Both the position numbers and the translations under genes were made by a program. The notes under the pieces are model-generated. The model did no database searches. It saw only the letters and a program-made list of their open reading frames with translations, and was not told the DNA's origin. Shown here piece after piece: positions 8,517-17,289 of a DNA stretch of 18,890 bases (within the stretch, counting starts at the first letter, position 1; every line of letters begins with the position of its first letter). This stretch comes from Chromatiales bacterium (GTDB lineage: Bacteria; Pseudomonadota; Gammaproteobacteria; UBA6429). The stretch spans positions 1 through 18,890 of the forward strand of contig JALTJN010000269.1 of the NCBI GenBank assembly GCA_027076405.1. Direction: 5' to 3'.

Positions 8517-9416
8517 TTAATTAATAGACTTACTTTTCATGAACAGTTTTGTCTCTATCCACCACTCATAGTTGGGGTCCCACTGCAAACGAACACCATT
8601 ATGATCCTTCCAGCCGCCCCAGATTATAATACCATCCGCATATTTATACGCATACTCTAATTGTTTCCTCCATAAATCGACGGGTAGCATTCTATTAGCA
8701 ACCTCAAAATTACCCAGGTACTTCGACTCTATGTAACTTGGACTCATAAATACGTGAATACGGCCAGTATATATTTTCCGTACTTTTGAAATCATCCCAT
8801 CAAATGCGTCTTTCCATTTACTAAACGAAGGTTCAAAAGTATAAGCAGATGGATACAAAATATTAACCTCAGAAAATATTGGCCTCACCAAATCAATCTC
8901 ACTTTGGTGCTTAATATACTTTTTGCTTCCCATTTTTCCCTGCGACTCAACATAATTATTTTTAGGGAACCCAAAATACCCAATTTCTAAATCAGGCCTC
9001 TCATCTTTTACCCAATTTAGTACAGTTAAATATTTCTCTATACTTTCCTGCACCACGTGCAGCTTACGCGTATACCCTCTAATCGGCCAACACTCTATGT
9101 CTAATACAACATAATTAGAATCTGTTTTAAATCCGCGCATCAACTTCCTAACATGACTCTCATCAGGCAAGCTACTATGATCAGTAACATTATCTGGCCA
9201 AAAACGCTTTTCATAAATGACAGGTACGTACTTAACACCATGCCCTAGATCAGATGGTTTGTTTTTATATAGAGTTGACTCAAAGACCATAAAGTCTTTG
9301 CTTCGTAATACATTATCTGCAACAGCGTTTCCGTACGAAACAAAAAATAAAATCAGCAATAAAAACATAACTAACTGTATTCTGTATATAACGCTATTAA
9401 ATAGTTCAATTTTCAT
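8517..9416 (-). CDS. Secreted GH56 hyaluronidase-like TIM-barrel protein
   Basis: A 299-residue exported protein. Residues 1-33 are a signal peptide: positive start, hydrophobic core VMFLLLILFFVSYG (16-29) and a cleavage site after AVA (31-33). I see no lipobox, C-terminal anchor or PEP-CTERM tail. The mature part shows, in the right order, motifs of animal GH56 hyaluronidases: LDIECWP (105-111), where Asp106 and Glu108 correspond to the DWExWRP catalytic pair; IGYFGFP (145-151), as in the WGxYGFPDC motif; ILYPSAYT (186-193), as in ALYPSIY; and DGIIIWGGW (261-269), as in GVVLWxSW. GH56 enzymes cleave hyaluronan or chondroitin at N-acetylhexosamine using substrate-assisted catalysis. The animal disulfides and EGF module are absent. 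Located between wzy and glycosyltransferases, it probably acts in the periplasm or outside to trim or release the polymer. The fold assignment rests on motifs only; another TIM-barrel hydrolase family is possible. Confidence 0.72.
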   Translation of the reverse strand: MKIELFNSVIYRIQLVMFLLLILFFVSYGNAVADNVLRSKDFMVFESTLYKNKPSDLGHGVKYVPVIYEKRFWPDNVTDHSSLPDESHVRKLMRGFKTDSNYVVLDIECWPIRGYTRKLHVVQESIEKYLTVLNWVKDERPDLEIGYFGFPKNNYVESQGKMGSKKYIKHQSEIDLVRPIFSEVNILYPSAYTFEPSFSKWKDAFDGMISKVRKIYTGRIHVFMSPSYIESKYLGNFEVANRMLPVDLWRKQLEYAYKYADGIIIWGGWKDHNGVRLQWDPNYEWWIETKLFMKSKSIN

Positions 9417-9447
9417 AATTTATATATCCAACAACCGAAATAATACC

Positions 9448-10746
9448 TTATCGTAATGTAACCCCAGTTCCACGCGATTTGACAGCGACATTGTCAATTT
9501 TTTTAGTTTCTGATTTATCAACTCTATTCAAGCTATTTTTATTTTGTCTTAATTTTTCAAGTGCACCATTTACTGCCCCAGCCCAAAGCCATACCTGGTC
9601 CATTACTGGCACATTCAAGCTCATTTGTAGTATTAAGACCATAACACTACTTACGAATACCATACTAACAATGCGATCACTATTTTTACTATAATATTCT
9701 TTGGCTAACTGGAATGTTGGTCGAACAAATAACATTACCCACCCTATCAAACCTAAAATACCCGCCTCTAGAAACACAGCTGCTATGTTTGAATGCGGCT
9801 TATGAGCACCGAGTATAGAGGTAGGATTGCCTTGAGGAATCCAGTAGAAAGGATTCCATACAACATCAAATATATATAACGCACTAGCCACACGCACCGA
9901 AGAGGTCGACTGTTCTTTACCTTCAGACAGAAATCTTGTTAAAAGAGGGTCTAATTCATTTAATATTTTTGGTAACAATGCCAGAACCACCAAAAACCCA
10001 ATTGTAATCAATATTAATATCTTCTTCCTATCAAAGCTTTTAGAAAAAAATGGGTAGGCCATTGCAATTATCGCGCCACCCATAAGTACTAGAGTTCCAC
10101 TCCTCGTCTGCAACCTTACAAGAACAAAGGCTGCTCCCAATAATAAACAAATAACTATACATAGCCTAAGCCAGCCAAGTGGAAGCATAATTAGTAGAAC
10201 AGGAAGAAAAAGATAGAAAAATTGAAAATTTTGGTCAGTTGTAATAGCAGGTCGCTCATGAAGAGAATAACCATCAGCCCATAATGAAACCTCTATCGGG
10301 AAATACTGTGGCGCAATTTTTAATACAGCAAGTAAACACACAATTATATAGAGAGCACTTAGTATAAGAAAAAATGTATAAACATTCTTTTCATTAGCAG
10401 TGTATTTAAAGAATGTAAAACCAACAAAAAAGGCAACACAAGCACTCACTAACTGTGGAATTCTCTCAAAACCCACATCATGTGCAGTTACAACCCCAAT
10501 AAGAAATCCTGCAATCATAACTCCCATCCAAATCAATACTGATTTTCTAGGCAAAACATGATCAAATTTTCGCAGAGATACAAATATTAAAAACAATATT
10601 AAAGTAATAATTGCGGGCCTAATACCTCCAAACCTTGAACCAAAATACGTGATTAATGAATCACAGAACACAAGACCGAACAAAACTGCTGAGAATAAAT
10701 CCCATTTGCCATCACCACTAATAATATTACGTTTATATATATTCAT
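9448..10746 (-). CDS. Wzy-type O-antigen polymerase/ligase family protein
   Basis: A 432-residue polytopic membrane protein with about 10 to 12 hydrophobic segments and a basic C-terminal tail (residues 400-432) expected in the cytoplasm. Family signs are the RSGT motif in LQTRSGTLVLMGG near residues 213-225 (just before a membrane helix), the large periplasmic loop around 265-320, and KPHSNIAAVFLEAGILGLIGW near 319-339, the usual HN-containing segment of the Wzy_C family. Such proteins join lipid-linked repeat units at the periplasmic face or ligate finished glycans to an acceptor. As the only member here, together with a Wzx flippase, polymerase is the simplest reading, but an exosortase-associated ligase role cannot be excluded. 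The ATG is one base beyond the stop codon of the upstream sulfotransferase (TGATATG), consistent with coupled translation. Confidence 0.88.
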   Translation of the reverse strand: MNIYKRNIISGDGKWDLFSAVLFGLVFCDSLITYFGSRFGGIRPAIITLILFLIFVSLRKFDHVLPRKSVLIWMGVMIAGFLIGVVTAHDVGFERIPQLVSACVAFFVGFTFFKYTANEKNVYTFFLILSALYIIVCLLAVLKIAPQYFPIEVSLWADGYSLHERPAITTDQNFQFFYLFLPVLLIMLPLGWLRLCIVICLLLGAAFVLVRLQTRSGTLVLMGGAIIAMAYPFFSKSFDRKKILILITIGFLVVLALLPKILNELDPLLTRFLSEGKEQSTSSVRVASALYIFDVVWNPFYWIPQGNPTSILGAHKPHSNIAAVFLEAGILGLIGWVMLFVRPTFQLAKEYYSKNSDRIVSMVFVSSVMVLILQMSLNVPVMDQVWLWAGAVNGALEKLRQNKNSLNRVDKSETKKIDNVAVKSRGTGVTLR

Positions 10747-10747
10747 A

Positions 10748-11695
10748 TCAGCTTGTAATCAGTGAATGAAGTTTTTTTCTTATTTTTATAAGAAGAGGAT
10801 ATATTGAATTAAAATAAAATAATTTCGTAATTACGAGCTTGATCAGCTGAATTTTAGTTAGTTTACTACCGGATTCATACTCAAACTTCTTTAATGATGA
10901 CTTCATTATAAATGATAACTGCTTCATTAATTCAGAATCACTACTGGCTTTCCAAGCAAAAACCCGCGAAACATCGGGCTCTTTCCTGGCCTGAGATTTC
11001 CAATCCATCTCCCATACCGGAACTGTTGTATCATCAGACGTAGAATTAAGTTGGTCAGATTCGAATTCGCATCCGATAAATTTACAAATACCATTCAATA
11101 CATTTTCTGTATCTGCCAATAAGTCTTCAAATTTAACAAGATATACTTTATCAGAATGTGTAGAACATAATTCTTCGTAAGCTTTTGCATATACACCCCA
11201 TTCTGCAGCATGTTTAAAAGGATTCTGTGAAGTCCATTTTTGTTGAATATTTGAATTTATACAGTCACGTCCATCTCTTACAATGCAAATAAATTTTGCA
11301 TCAGGGTAATCTTGTATAATTGATTCCCAGTAAAGTAAGTGAGCGGGAGACTTTTCACCTGAAATAGTTTTAGACCGTTTTTCCGCAACAATTCTGAGGC
11401 TAACTGATAATAAATTGCGGATATTATTTTTTATTAAGTCCTGATAACTATCAAAATCTGCTACGCACAAGTTAAGGTCTTTAATTCTTGGATAATCACA
11501 ATAAAAACTTAGTAAATCATATGTATCTGATATCTTTTCTAATTTAGGATCTTCAAGAAACACTCTATAAAATTGGGTCTCAGCTGGAATAGATACTTTA
11601 GAGTGTCGATTCAACAAAGATGCCAGTAAAGTAGTACCTGACCTTGGGTAGCCTACAACAAAAAATGACGGGGAATTTAGCATAAACTTCTTCAC
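10748..11695 (-). CDS. PAPS-dependent sulfotransferase (Sulfotransfer_3-like)
   Basis: A 315-residue cytoplasmic sulfotransferase. The 5'-phosphosulfate loop is FFVVGYPRSGTTLLASLLNR (11-30). A GEKSPAHLLYW segment (113-123) and the 3'-phosphate site IVRDGRDCINS (138-148) follow in the expected order. It should transfer sulfate from PAPS to a hydroxyl or amino group on a sugar before the unit is flipped, since PAPS is cytosolic. It differs clearly from the heparan-type sulfotransferase upstream, so the two likely modify different positions. The start is probably the GTG at 11695, whose GTGA overlaps the wzx stop by 4 bases; the ATG at codon 5 (11683) is an alternative, and neither has a strong ribosome site. 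No adenylylsulfate kinase or sulfurylase gene is in the window. Confidence 0.9.
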   Translation of the reverse strand: MKKFMLNSPSFFVVGYPRSGTTLLASLLNRHSKVSIPAETQFYRVFLEDPKLEKISDTYDLLSFYCDYPRIKDLNLCVADFDSYQDLIKNNIRNLLSVSLRIVAEKRSKTISGEKSPAHLLYWESIIQDYPDAKFICIVRDGRDCINSNIQQKWTSQNPFKHAAEWGVYAKAYEELCSTHSDKVYLVKFEDLLADTENVLNGICKFIGCEFESDQLNSTSDDTTVPVWEMDWKSQARKEPDVSRVFAWKASSDSELMKQLSFIMKSSLKKFEYESGSKLTKIQLIKLVITKLFYFNSIYPLLIKIRKKLHSLITS

Positions 11696-12996
11696 TGCAA
11701 TAACTTTTTATAGTCTGGCCACACTTTTATCTTCAACACTGACGAAGCCAAATATAGTGAGAGAAGATTATTCAATGCAACAGCCACACTTGAAACTATC
11801 CCCGCTCCGATTAAACCATATTTTGACACAAGAACTGGTAACAATATCAGTTGTACAACCAGAACAATGAGGTTTATATTCCGCTGCTTATATCCATTGC
11901 CTGTCATCATCAATAAATACCCAACAGAACCACAAGACATACTTATAAATTGCCCTATAGCTAAGATCCATAATACGACAACACCTTCTCTAAATTCATC
12001 TCCAAAAAGAGAGAGCACCTGATCAGCAAATACAGACAAAGGAACAAGAAAAATTATTGCTGCCAAAGAACTAATAGCCGCAGTACTCTGAGCACGAGCT
12101 TCCAGTTTGTCCATATTTTTTCCTTCATAATCAGTAGAAAAATATGGTGAATTTATATTATTGAATACAAAATTAAGCATTGCAACAAGGAGAACAACTC
12201 TTAAAGCAGTGTTATAAATACCTACATCTGCTTCGCTCATATATAAAGCTATTATAAAAGTAGCTGACCACTGTATTAAAAACGACACTACCCCTACACC
12301 AAATAATGGCCAGGACTCTTCAACTAATTTTGAGTACTTCGTATACTTAATGCGATATATTGCAAGTGACTTATACGCAGCTGCAAGACTAACAACACAA
12401 ACTACACATATAGCTATAAATCTTGCTAGCACAACATCAAAATCATTTGCCCCGACATAAGCATAAACAAATATAAGCAAGCTAATAATGGTAACCAGTG
12501 GCATTAATATATTGTCAATAAAAGATGCTAAAACAGGCTTTTTCTCACCCCTAAGGTAACCACTGTTGATAGTAGCTATTGACAGCATTAATGAAGAGAC
12601 ACAGACAATTAGAATAACATTACTTGTCTGATAAGAAGGAAACAGCTTTTCTAGTACAAAGTTCTCATTAAGCAATAGCAATAGCGTTAAAAACAAGGAC
12701 ATAACTATTGACGATATAAGAACTTGTAACCACAACCCCTTTATTTTTGGAAGTTTATTCTCAGCTAAAAATATACCTATAAATCTAATTATTGCTTTAT
12801 CATATCCAAACGTTGCAACAAGTGACAAGCCAGCAACTAGGGATAGGAAAATATAGTAAAAGCCAGCACCTTTAGCGCCGAATTCCCTAGCAACTATTAA
12901 ACTAACAACAAAAGTTAAAACGACTCCAATCACCCTGTAAGCAAGAAGCAATATAACCATCTTACTTTGAAGCAATCTATTTACCAGGTCATTCAA
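11692..12996 (-). CDS. Wzx-type flippase (oligosaccharide/polysaccharide exporter)
   Basis: A 434-residue membrane protein of the MOP superfamily with about 12 to 14 membrane segments along its whole length. The start resembles Wzx/RfbX proteins: a short amphipathic helix, then a hydrophobic segment and IVAREFGAKGAGFYYIFLSL near 34-53, the typical glycine- and aromatic-rich first loop. It is expected to move the undecaprenyl-linked, already sulfated repeat unit across the inner membrane. The start is TTG at 12996, supported by GGGGTG a few bases upstream and an in-frame stop just before it; the next ATG, codon 13, would lack this site. The first 8 bases overlap the end of the upstream sulfotransferase, and its last 4 overlap the next one. 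This tight linkage to both sulfotransferases is notable. Confidence 0.9.
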   Translation of the reverse strand: MNDLVNRLLQSKMVILLLAYRVIGVVLTFVVSLIVAREFGAKGAGFYYIFLSLVAGLSLVATFGYDKAIIRFIGIFLAENKLPKIKGLWLQVLISSIVMSLFLTLLLLLNENFVLEKLFPSYQTSNVILIVCVSSLMLSIATINSGYLRGEKKPVLASFIDNILMPLVTIISLLIFVYAYVGANDFDVVLARFIAICVVCVVSLAAAYKSLAIYRIKYTKYSKLVEESWPLFGVGVVSFLIQWSATFIIALYMSEADVGIYNTALRVVLLVAMLNFVFNNINSPYFSTDYEGKNMDKLEARAQSTAAISSLAAIIFLVPLSVFADQVLSLFGDEFREGVVVLWILAIGQFISMSCGSVGYLLMMTGNGYKQRNINLIVLVVQLILLPVLVSKYGLIGAGIVSSVAVALNNLLSLYLASSVLKIKVWPDYKKLLQ

Positions 12997-13798
12997 ACTT
13001 CACCCCATACATATCCTCTAATTTCTTATTGTATGGCTCATATATCTCATTAAGCCACAACATAATTTCAGCAGCATCATTATCATCGTCATTCTTTCTA
13101 TAAACACCTGGATTTTTCACGCTTATATCATACGGAACAAAATTTTCATCCAATCCCAAAAATGAAAAAACGTTTCTAAGAGTACCAACTGAATCCGTAA
13201 AAAGATCATCACTCTTAATTAACATAATATTTTCAGAGTCAAATAAACTAAAATACCTTGATATTTGATCCGCATAAAAACCACGAGAAACATATGAATT
13301 TTCTTGATGACTAACTACTCTTTCACCCTTGCTCACTCTTTCTGATAGCTCTTTATAACTATTAATATCATTTTCAAAGGCATCTCTCATCGGCAACTCT
13401 TCGAACCCATGACGAACAGCATGATGATAATGAGATATAGCTCTCGATACTGGCTCTCTTAAAACAATAATAATCTTAATACTAGGCAGTGTCGTCTTTA
13501 TTCTTTCAGCAGCCAATGGATGATATAAATAATACGGTGTCGCCTCACCAACAAGACCAGAACTTCTTGCATAACTAAAATAGGCCTTATACCAATTCAA
13601 TCTTTTATCAAAATTATTAGTAAAATAATGAACCTCTTTATGCTTTGCCGCTGAAGCATCGGGGTGTTGGACTAGGTAGTCATAAAGTGATGTCGACCCT
13701 GCTTTCTGAGCACCAACAATTAAATAGTCTGGAACAGATCTATATTTTGAAGTTATATTCCGATACTTCATATACAAATCATGTATCATTTTATTCAT
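12989..13798 (-). CDS. Heparan sulfate-type sulfotransferase domain protein
   Basis: A 269-residue single-domain sulfotransferase of the Sulfotransfer_1 family, close to the N-deacetylase/N-sulfotransferase and heparan O-sulfotransferase type. Visible motifs are the PAPS 5'-phosphosulfate loop DYLIVGAQKAGSTSLYDYL (24-42), KEVHYF (54-59), whose Glu55 sits where the family has its catalytic base, GEATPYYLYHP (84-94), and the 3'-phosphate site IVLREPVSRAISHYHHAV (111-128). There is no signal or membrane segment, so it acts in the cytoplasm on nucleotide- or lipid-linked sugars. It is the first gene after the conserved nucleotide-sugar block and carries a good ribosome site, then overlaps wzx by 8 bases. 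The position on the sugar is unknown; family membership does not prove a heparan-like substrate. Confidence 0.9.
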   Translation of the reverse strand: MNKMIHDLYMKYRNITSKYRSVPDYLIVGAQKAGSTSLYDYLVQHPDASAAKHKEVHYFTNNFDKRLNWYKAYFSYARSSGLVGEATPYYLYHPLAAERIKTTLPSIKIIIVLREPVSRAISHYHHAVRHGFEELPMRDAFENDINSYKELSERVSKGERVVSHQENSYVSRGFYADQISRYFSLFDSENIMLIKSDDLFTDSVGTLRNVFSFLGLDENFVPYDISVKNPGVYRKNDDDNDAAEIMLWLNEIYEPYNKKLEDMYGVKFE

Positions 13799-13804
13799 AC
13801 TAAA

Positions 13805-13808
13805 CCCT
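13805..13808 (-). promoter_or_regulatory. Ribosome-binding site of the heparan-type sulfotransferase
   Basis: AGGG on the minus strand, 6 bases before the ATG at 13798. It favours this start over the second in-frame ATG three codons later. It is one of the better sites in an operon where most are weak. Confidence 0.6.
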
Positions 13809-13905
13809 GATATTGTAAACGATTCATTATTTATACAAGATTACGAAATATCGCTGCGATCTTCTCAATCTCAAAACCTAAGCTCTTATTATTTGAATAC
13901 ACTCA

Positions 13906-13945
13906 ACGGTACCGCTTCAATACCATAGCTATTGCAAATTCACTG
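13906..13945 (-). promoter_or_regulatory. JUMPstart/ops-like element (tentative)
   Basis: Read on the minus strand, this stretch begins CAGTG (13945-13941, sharing the fcl stop codon), then has TAGCT (13931-13927) and AGCGGTACCGT (13916-13906). The order and rough spacing resemble the JUMPstart sequence of enterobacterial polysaccharide operons, whose 3' part is the RfaH-recruiting ops element GGCGGTAGCGT. The ops-like part matches 9 of 11 bases. The first gene downstream starts 107 bases further on, leaving a leader-like region. Against it: CGGTACCG (13914-13907) is a perfect 8-base palindrome, which may be the real signal or chance, and the TAGCT spacing is a few bases off. The remainder of the 141-base gap (13799-13939) contains no gene. 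Confidence 0.3.
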
Positions 13946-14881
13946 TCTGAATTTGTCGCAATTAATCAAAAACCATTGATACGTATTTTGTATACCATTT
14001 TCAAGGCCGACACTGGCTTTCCAGCCACTCTCAGTTAATTTTGAAACATCGAGTAATTTTCTTGGCGTCCCATCAGGCTTAGATGTATCAAACGTCAATT
14101 CACCTGTGAAACCAATAACTTTTTTAACAGTTTCTGCAAGCTTTTTAATGGTTACATCTTCACCTACGCCAACATTCACAAAGTCGAAACCATCATAATT
14201 CTCCATCAGATAAACTGATGCATCCGCCATATCATCCACATACAAAAACTCACGTTTTGGAGTACCTGTTCCCCATACTTCCACATGTGATGATTCGTTT
14301 ACTTTAGCCTCATAAATTTTTCTAATTAATGCAGGTAACACATGTGAGTTTTGTAAATTAAAATTATCACCTGGACCATAAAGATTGGTTGGCATAATAG
14401 AAATTGCATTAAAACCATATTGTTTTTTATAGGCTTGGCACATTTTTATGCCGGCAATTTTTGCGATGGCGTACCATTCATTAGTTGGCTCTAGCTCCCC
14501 GGTTAATAAATGCTCTTCTTTCATTGGCTGTGGTGCAAATTTTGGGTAGATACACGATGAGCCTAGAAATAATAATTTTTTAGCTTTATTTCTATATGCG
14601 GCATCAATAACATTGGTTTGGATTTGTAAGTTATCGCGAATAAAATCGGCTGGATAAATATCATTTGCATGAATACCGCCGACTTTTGCCGCCGCTAAAA
14701 AAACATAGTCGGGTTTTTCTGTTTCAAAAAAACTGTTTACAGCAGTCTGATTAGTAAGATCTAACTCTTTGCTAGTTCTCAATATAAAATTATTGAAGCC
14801 TTTTTCTTTTAGGTTTCTAACAATGGCACTTCCCACCAAACCACGATGACCTGCTATATAAATTTTATCTTCTTTATTCAC
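13940..14881 (-). CDS. fcl: GDP-L-fucose synthase
   Basis: A 313-residue extended short-chain dehydrogenase, close to E. coli Fcl (WcaG) over its full length. It converts GDP-4-keto-6-deoxy-D-mannose to GDP-L-fucose by 3,5-epimerisation and NADPH-dependent reduction in the cytoplasm. The N-terminal nucleotide site is [15 protein letters not shown] (7-21). Catalytic residues are in place: Ser108 and Cys110 in LGSSCIYP, Tyr137 and Lys141 in WYAIAKIAG, and His180 in NSHVLPAL. The [15 protein letters not shown] stretch near the C-terminus is also typical. The start is GTG, with a good AAGG site 7 bases upstream, and the reading frame from it gives the family's normal N-terminus. It is the second step after Gmd, 83 bases downstream of it. 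Confidence 0.96.
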   Translation of the reverse strand: MNKEDKIYIAGHRGLVGSAIVRNLKEKGFNNFILRTSKELDLTNQTAVNSFFETEKPDYVFLAAAKVGGIHANDIYPADFIRDNLQIQTNVIDAAYRNKAKKLLFLGSSCIYPKFAPQPMKEEHLLTGELEPTNEWYAIAKIAGIKMCQAYKKQYGFNAISIMPTNLYGPGDNFNLQNSHVLPALIRKIYEAKVNESSHVEVWGTGTPKREFLYVDDMADASVYLMENYDGFDFVNVGVGEDVTIKKLAETVKKVIGFTGELTFDTSKPDGTPRKLLDVSKLTESGWKASVGLENGIQNTYQWFLINCDKFRQ

Positions 14882-14903
14882 TTTTAAACCTTAAAACTTT
14901 AGA

Positions 14904-14925
14904 TCCCAGCTTTATATAAGCGGGA
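14904..14925. other. Inverted repeat between gmd and fcl
   Basis: TCCC and GCTT pair with AAGC and GGGA around a TATAT-type loop, with one unpaired A in the left arm. In mRNA this gives a hairpin of about 8 base pairs in the 83-base gap between gmd and fcl. No run of U follows it, so it is not a standard terminator. It could mark an RNA processing or stability point, or be chance. The rest of the gap is AT-rich without other recognisable signals. Confidence 0.25.
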
Positions 14926-14964
14926 CGAGACTATGAATGATGTATGAATATTTAATGGTATATT

Positions 14965-16053
14965 CTATTCATAATAGCGATTTGTTCTAAAGCCTTCTTT
15001 TTCACATAGCGCATCACGTTTTGCAATCATTACATCGTGATCAACCATTTCTTTAACCATTTCTTCCAGTGTAATTTTTGGTACCCAACCTAATTTTTCT
15101 TTAGCTTTTGTTGGGTCGCCGAGCAAAGTTTCAACTTCTGTAGGACGAAAGTAACGTGGATCAACTTCTACTAAACACTTACCCGTAGCCTTGTCATAAC
15201 CTTTTTCATCTTTCCCTTCGCCTTTCCATTCCATTTCAATGCCAACTGCCTTAGCTGCTTTATTAACAAAGTCCCTTACTGAATATTGAACACCTGTAGC
15301 AATCACAAAGTCTTCAGGCTTATCTTGTTGCAGCATTAACCATTGCATTTCAACATAGTCTTTTGCATGTCCCCAGTCACGTTTAGCACTGAGGTTGCCT
15401 AAATATAATTTTTCTTGTAGCTCAAGTTTAATGCGAGCAAATGCACGAGTAATTTTACGCGTTACAAATGTTTCTCCACGAATAGGGGATTCATGATTAA
15501 ATAAGATGCCATTACAAGCATAAATACCATAGGCTTCCCTATAGTTAACCGTTATCCAATAAGCATAGAGTTTTGCAGCCGCATAAGGTGAACGCGGGTA
15601 AAAGGGGGTTTTTTCTGTTTGTGGAATTTCTTGAACTTCACCATAGAGTTCTGAGGTAGACGCTTGATAATAACGTGTTTTCTTTTCCAGCCCTGATATG
15701 CGAATAGCATCTAAAATTCTTAATGCACCCGTTCCAACAGTATCTGCCGTATACTCGGGGCTCTCAAATGAAACAGCTACGTGACTTTGTGCAGCTAGAT
15801 TATAAATTTCATCTGGCTGTATTTGCTGAATGATACGCACTAAGTTCATGGAGTCTGTAAGATCCCCATAATGCAGAACAAACTTTTGCTCTTTTTCATG
15901 CGGATCTTGATAGAGGTGATCGATACGATCGGTATTAAATGAAGATGCTCTGCGTTTTATGCCATGCACCTCATAACCTTTACTCAATAAAAAATCCGCT
16001 AAGTAAGCACCATCCTGCCCTGTTACACCTGTAATTAACGCTACTTTTGACAT
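14965..16053 (-). CDS. gmd: GDP-mannose 4,6-dehydratase
   Basis: A 362-residue NADP-dependent extended SDR, the usual length for bacterial Gmd. It dehydrates GDP-D-mannose to GDP-4-keto-6-deoxy-D-mannose, the precursor for GDP-L-fucose. The dinucleotide loop is [19 protein letters not shown] (5-23), followed by the [16 protein letters not shown] segment (32-47), which is nearly diagnostic of Gmd. The catalytic set is Thr133 and Glu135 in [10 protein letters not shown] and the Tyr157/Lys161 pair in [32 protein letters not shown] and the C-terminal FRTNRYYE also fit. A strong AAAGGTG ribosome site lies just before the ATG. It receives GDP-mannose made by the ManC encoded two genes upstream. Confidence 0.97.
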   Translation of the reverse strand: MSKVALITGVTGQDGAYLADFLLSKGYEVHGIKRRASSFNTDRIDHLYQDPHEKEQKFVLHYGDLTDSMNLVRIIQQIQPDEIYNLAAQSHVAVSFESPEYTADTVGTGALRILDAIRISGLEKKTRYYQASTSELYGEVQEIPQTEKTPFYPRSPYAAAKLYAYWITVNYREAYGIYACNGILFNHESPIRGETFVTRKITRAFARIKLELQEKLYLGNLSAKRDWGHAKDYVEMQWLMLQQDKPEDFVIATGVQYSVRDFVNKAAKAVGIEMEWKGEGKDEKGYDKATGKCLVEVDPRYFRPTEVETLLGDPTKAKEKLGWVPKITLEEMVKEMVDHDVMIAKRDALCEKEGFRTNRYYE

Positions 16054-16101
16054 ACCACACCTTTACTTGATATTTATATCTTATAAATTTAGTTTTTAAT
16101 T

Positions 16102-17277
16102 CTATGAATCCCGCCCAAACAAATCACGTGTAACAACTTTATTTTTCACATCAACTATCTCATCAGCTAATCGATTAGCAACAATTACATCGGATAACTT
16201 TTTAAATTCATCAATATCTTTTATTACCCGTGAACGATAAAATTCTTTTTCTTTCAATACTGGCTCGTAAACAACAACTTCTATACCTTTAGCTTTTACA
16301 CGTTTCATAATACCTTGTATTGAAGACGCCCTAAAATTATCTGACCCTGACTTCATAATTAAACGATAAATCCCGACCACCTGCGGGTTTTTCTTTACAA
16401 CCATATTAGCTATAAAATCTTTTCGGGTTGTATTTGCATCCACTATTGCTTGAATTATATTATTGGGCACATCCTTATAGTTTGCATTTAATTGCTTTGT
16501 ATCTTTAGGCAAACAATATCCACCATAACCAAATGATGGATTATTATAATGATTACCTATACGGGGATCTAAACCTACGCCTTCGATAATCTGCTGCGTA
16601 TTTAAACCATGCACCATAGCGTAGGTATCAAGCTCATTAAAATATGATACCCGCATAGCCAAATATGTATTAGAAAAGAGCTTTACTGCTTCGGCCTCTG
16701 TTGAATCTGTATACAGTACAGGAATATCTTTTTTAATTGCGCCTTGAGTCAGTAAACCCGCAAATAATTTTGCGCGTTCAGAACGTTCCCCAATAATAAT
16801 TCGAGATGGGTATAAATTATCAAATAAAGCCTTTCCTTCCCGTAAAAATTCAGGGGAAAACATTATATTATCGGTTTTTAATTCTTCTTTAGTTTTAGAT
16901 ATGTAGCCCACAGGAACGGTTGATTTAACCACCATAACAGCTTTGGGATTTATAGCCTTAACATCATTAATGACTGCTTCGATTGACTTCGTATTAAAAT
17001 AATTAGTCTCTGCATCATAGTCTGTAGGTGTAGCTATAATGACAAAATCAGCATTTACATAAGCATCTTTCTTATCTAAGGTTGCTCTAAAGTTTAACTT
17101 CTTATTTTTTAAGAAATCCTCCACTTCGGCATCTTCTATGGGAGACTGATTTGCATTTAACATTGCAACCTTTTCTGGAACAATATCAAGTGCTACGACC
17201 TCATTATATTGCGCCAATAACAATGCGTTCGAAATCCCAACATAGCCCGTACCCGCAACTGCAATTTTAATACTCAT
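16102..17277 (-). CDS. ugd: UDP-glucose 6-dehydrogenase
   Basis: A 391-residue NAD-dependent dehydrogenase that oxidises UDP-glucose twice to UDP-glucuronate. It is the short, E. coli Ugd-like form and is recognisably similar to it from end to end. Visible features: nucleotide loop [17 protein letters not shown] (5-21), IATPTDYD (81-88), STVPVG (119-124), [20 protein letters not shown] (140-159), the catalytic Cys255 in YGGYCLPKD, and the UDP-sugar-binding stretch [19 protein letters not shown]. It supplies glucuronic acid and is the clearest evidence that the polymer may be acidic even without sulfate. The ATG is 12 bases after the manC stop; the ribosome site is weak (AAAAGAAA), consistent with operon expression. 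Confidence 0.96.
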   Translation of the reverse strand: MSIKIAVAGTGYVGISNALLLAQYNEVVALDIVPEKVAMLNANQSPIEDAEVEDFLKNKKLNFRATLDKKDAYVNADFVIIATPTDYDAETNYFNTKSIEAVINDVKAINPKAVMVVKSTVPVGYISKTKEELKTDNIMFSPEFLREGKALFDNLYPSRIIIGERSERAKLFAGLLTQGAIKKDIPVLYTDSTEAEAVKLFSNTYLAMRVSYFNELDTYAMVHGLNTQQIIEGVGLDPRIGNHYNNPSFGYGGYCLPKDTKQLNANYKDVPNNIIQAIVDANTTRKDFIANMVVKKNPQVVGIYRLIMKSGSDNFRASSIQGIMKRVKAKGIEVVVYEPVLKEKEFYRSRVIKDIDEFKKLSDVIVANRLADEIVDVKNKVVTRDLFGRDS

Positions 17278-17289
17278 TTTTATTTTCTT

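Noticed and set aside
8517..8600. PEP-CTERM sorting tail or C-terminal anchor on the GH56-like protein
   Set aside because: The last 30 residues lack a hydrophobic helix and a conserved motif with a terminal basic cluster; it cannot be an exosortase substrate on this evidence.
13799..13939. Sigma70 promoter in the fcl-sulfotransferase gap
   Set aside because: TTG-type and TATAAA-like sequences occur, but no pair has good matches with 16-18 base spacing; in such AT-rich DNA this is not support.
14904..14925. Intrinsic terminator between gmd and fcl
   Set aside because: The inverted repeat is not followed by a T-run on either strand, and the two genes form one pathway; kept only as an unassigned hairpin.
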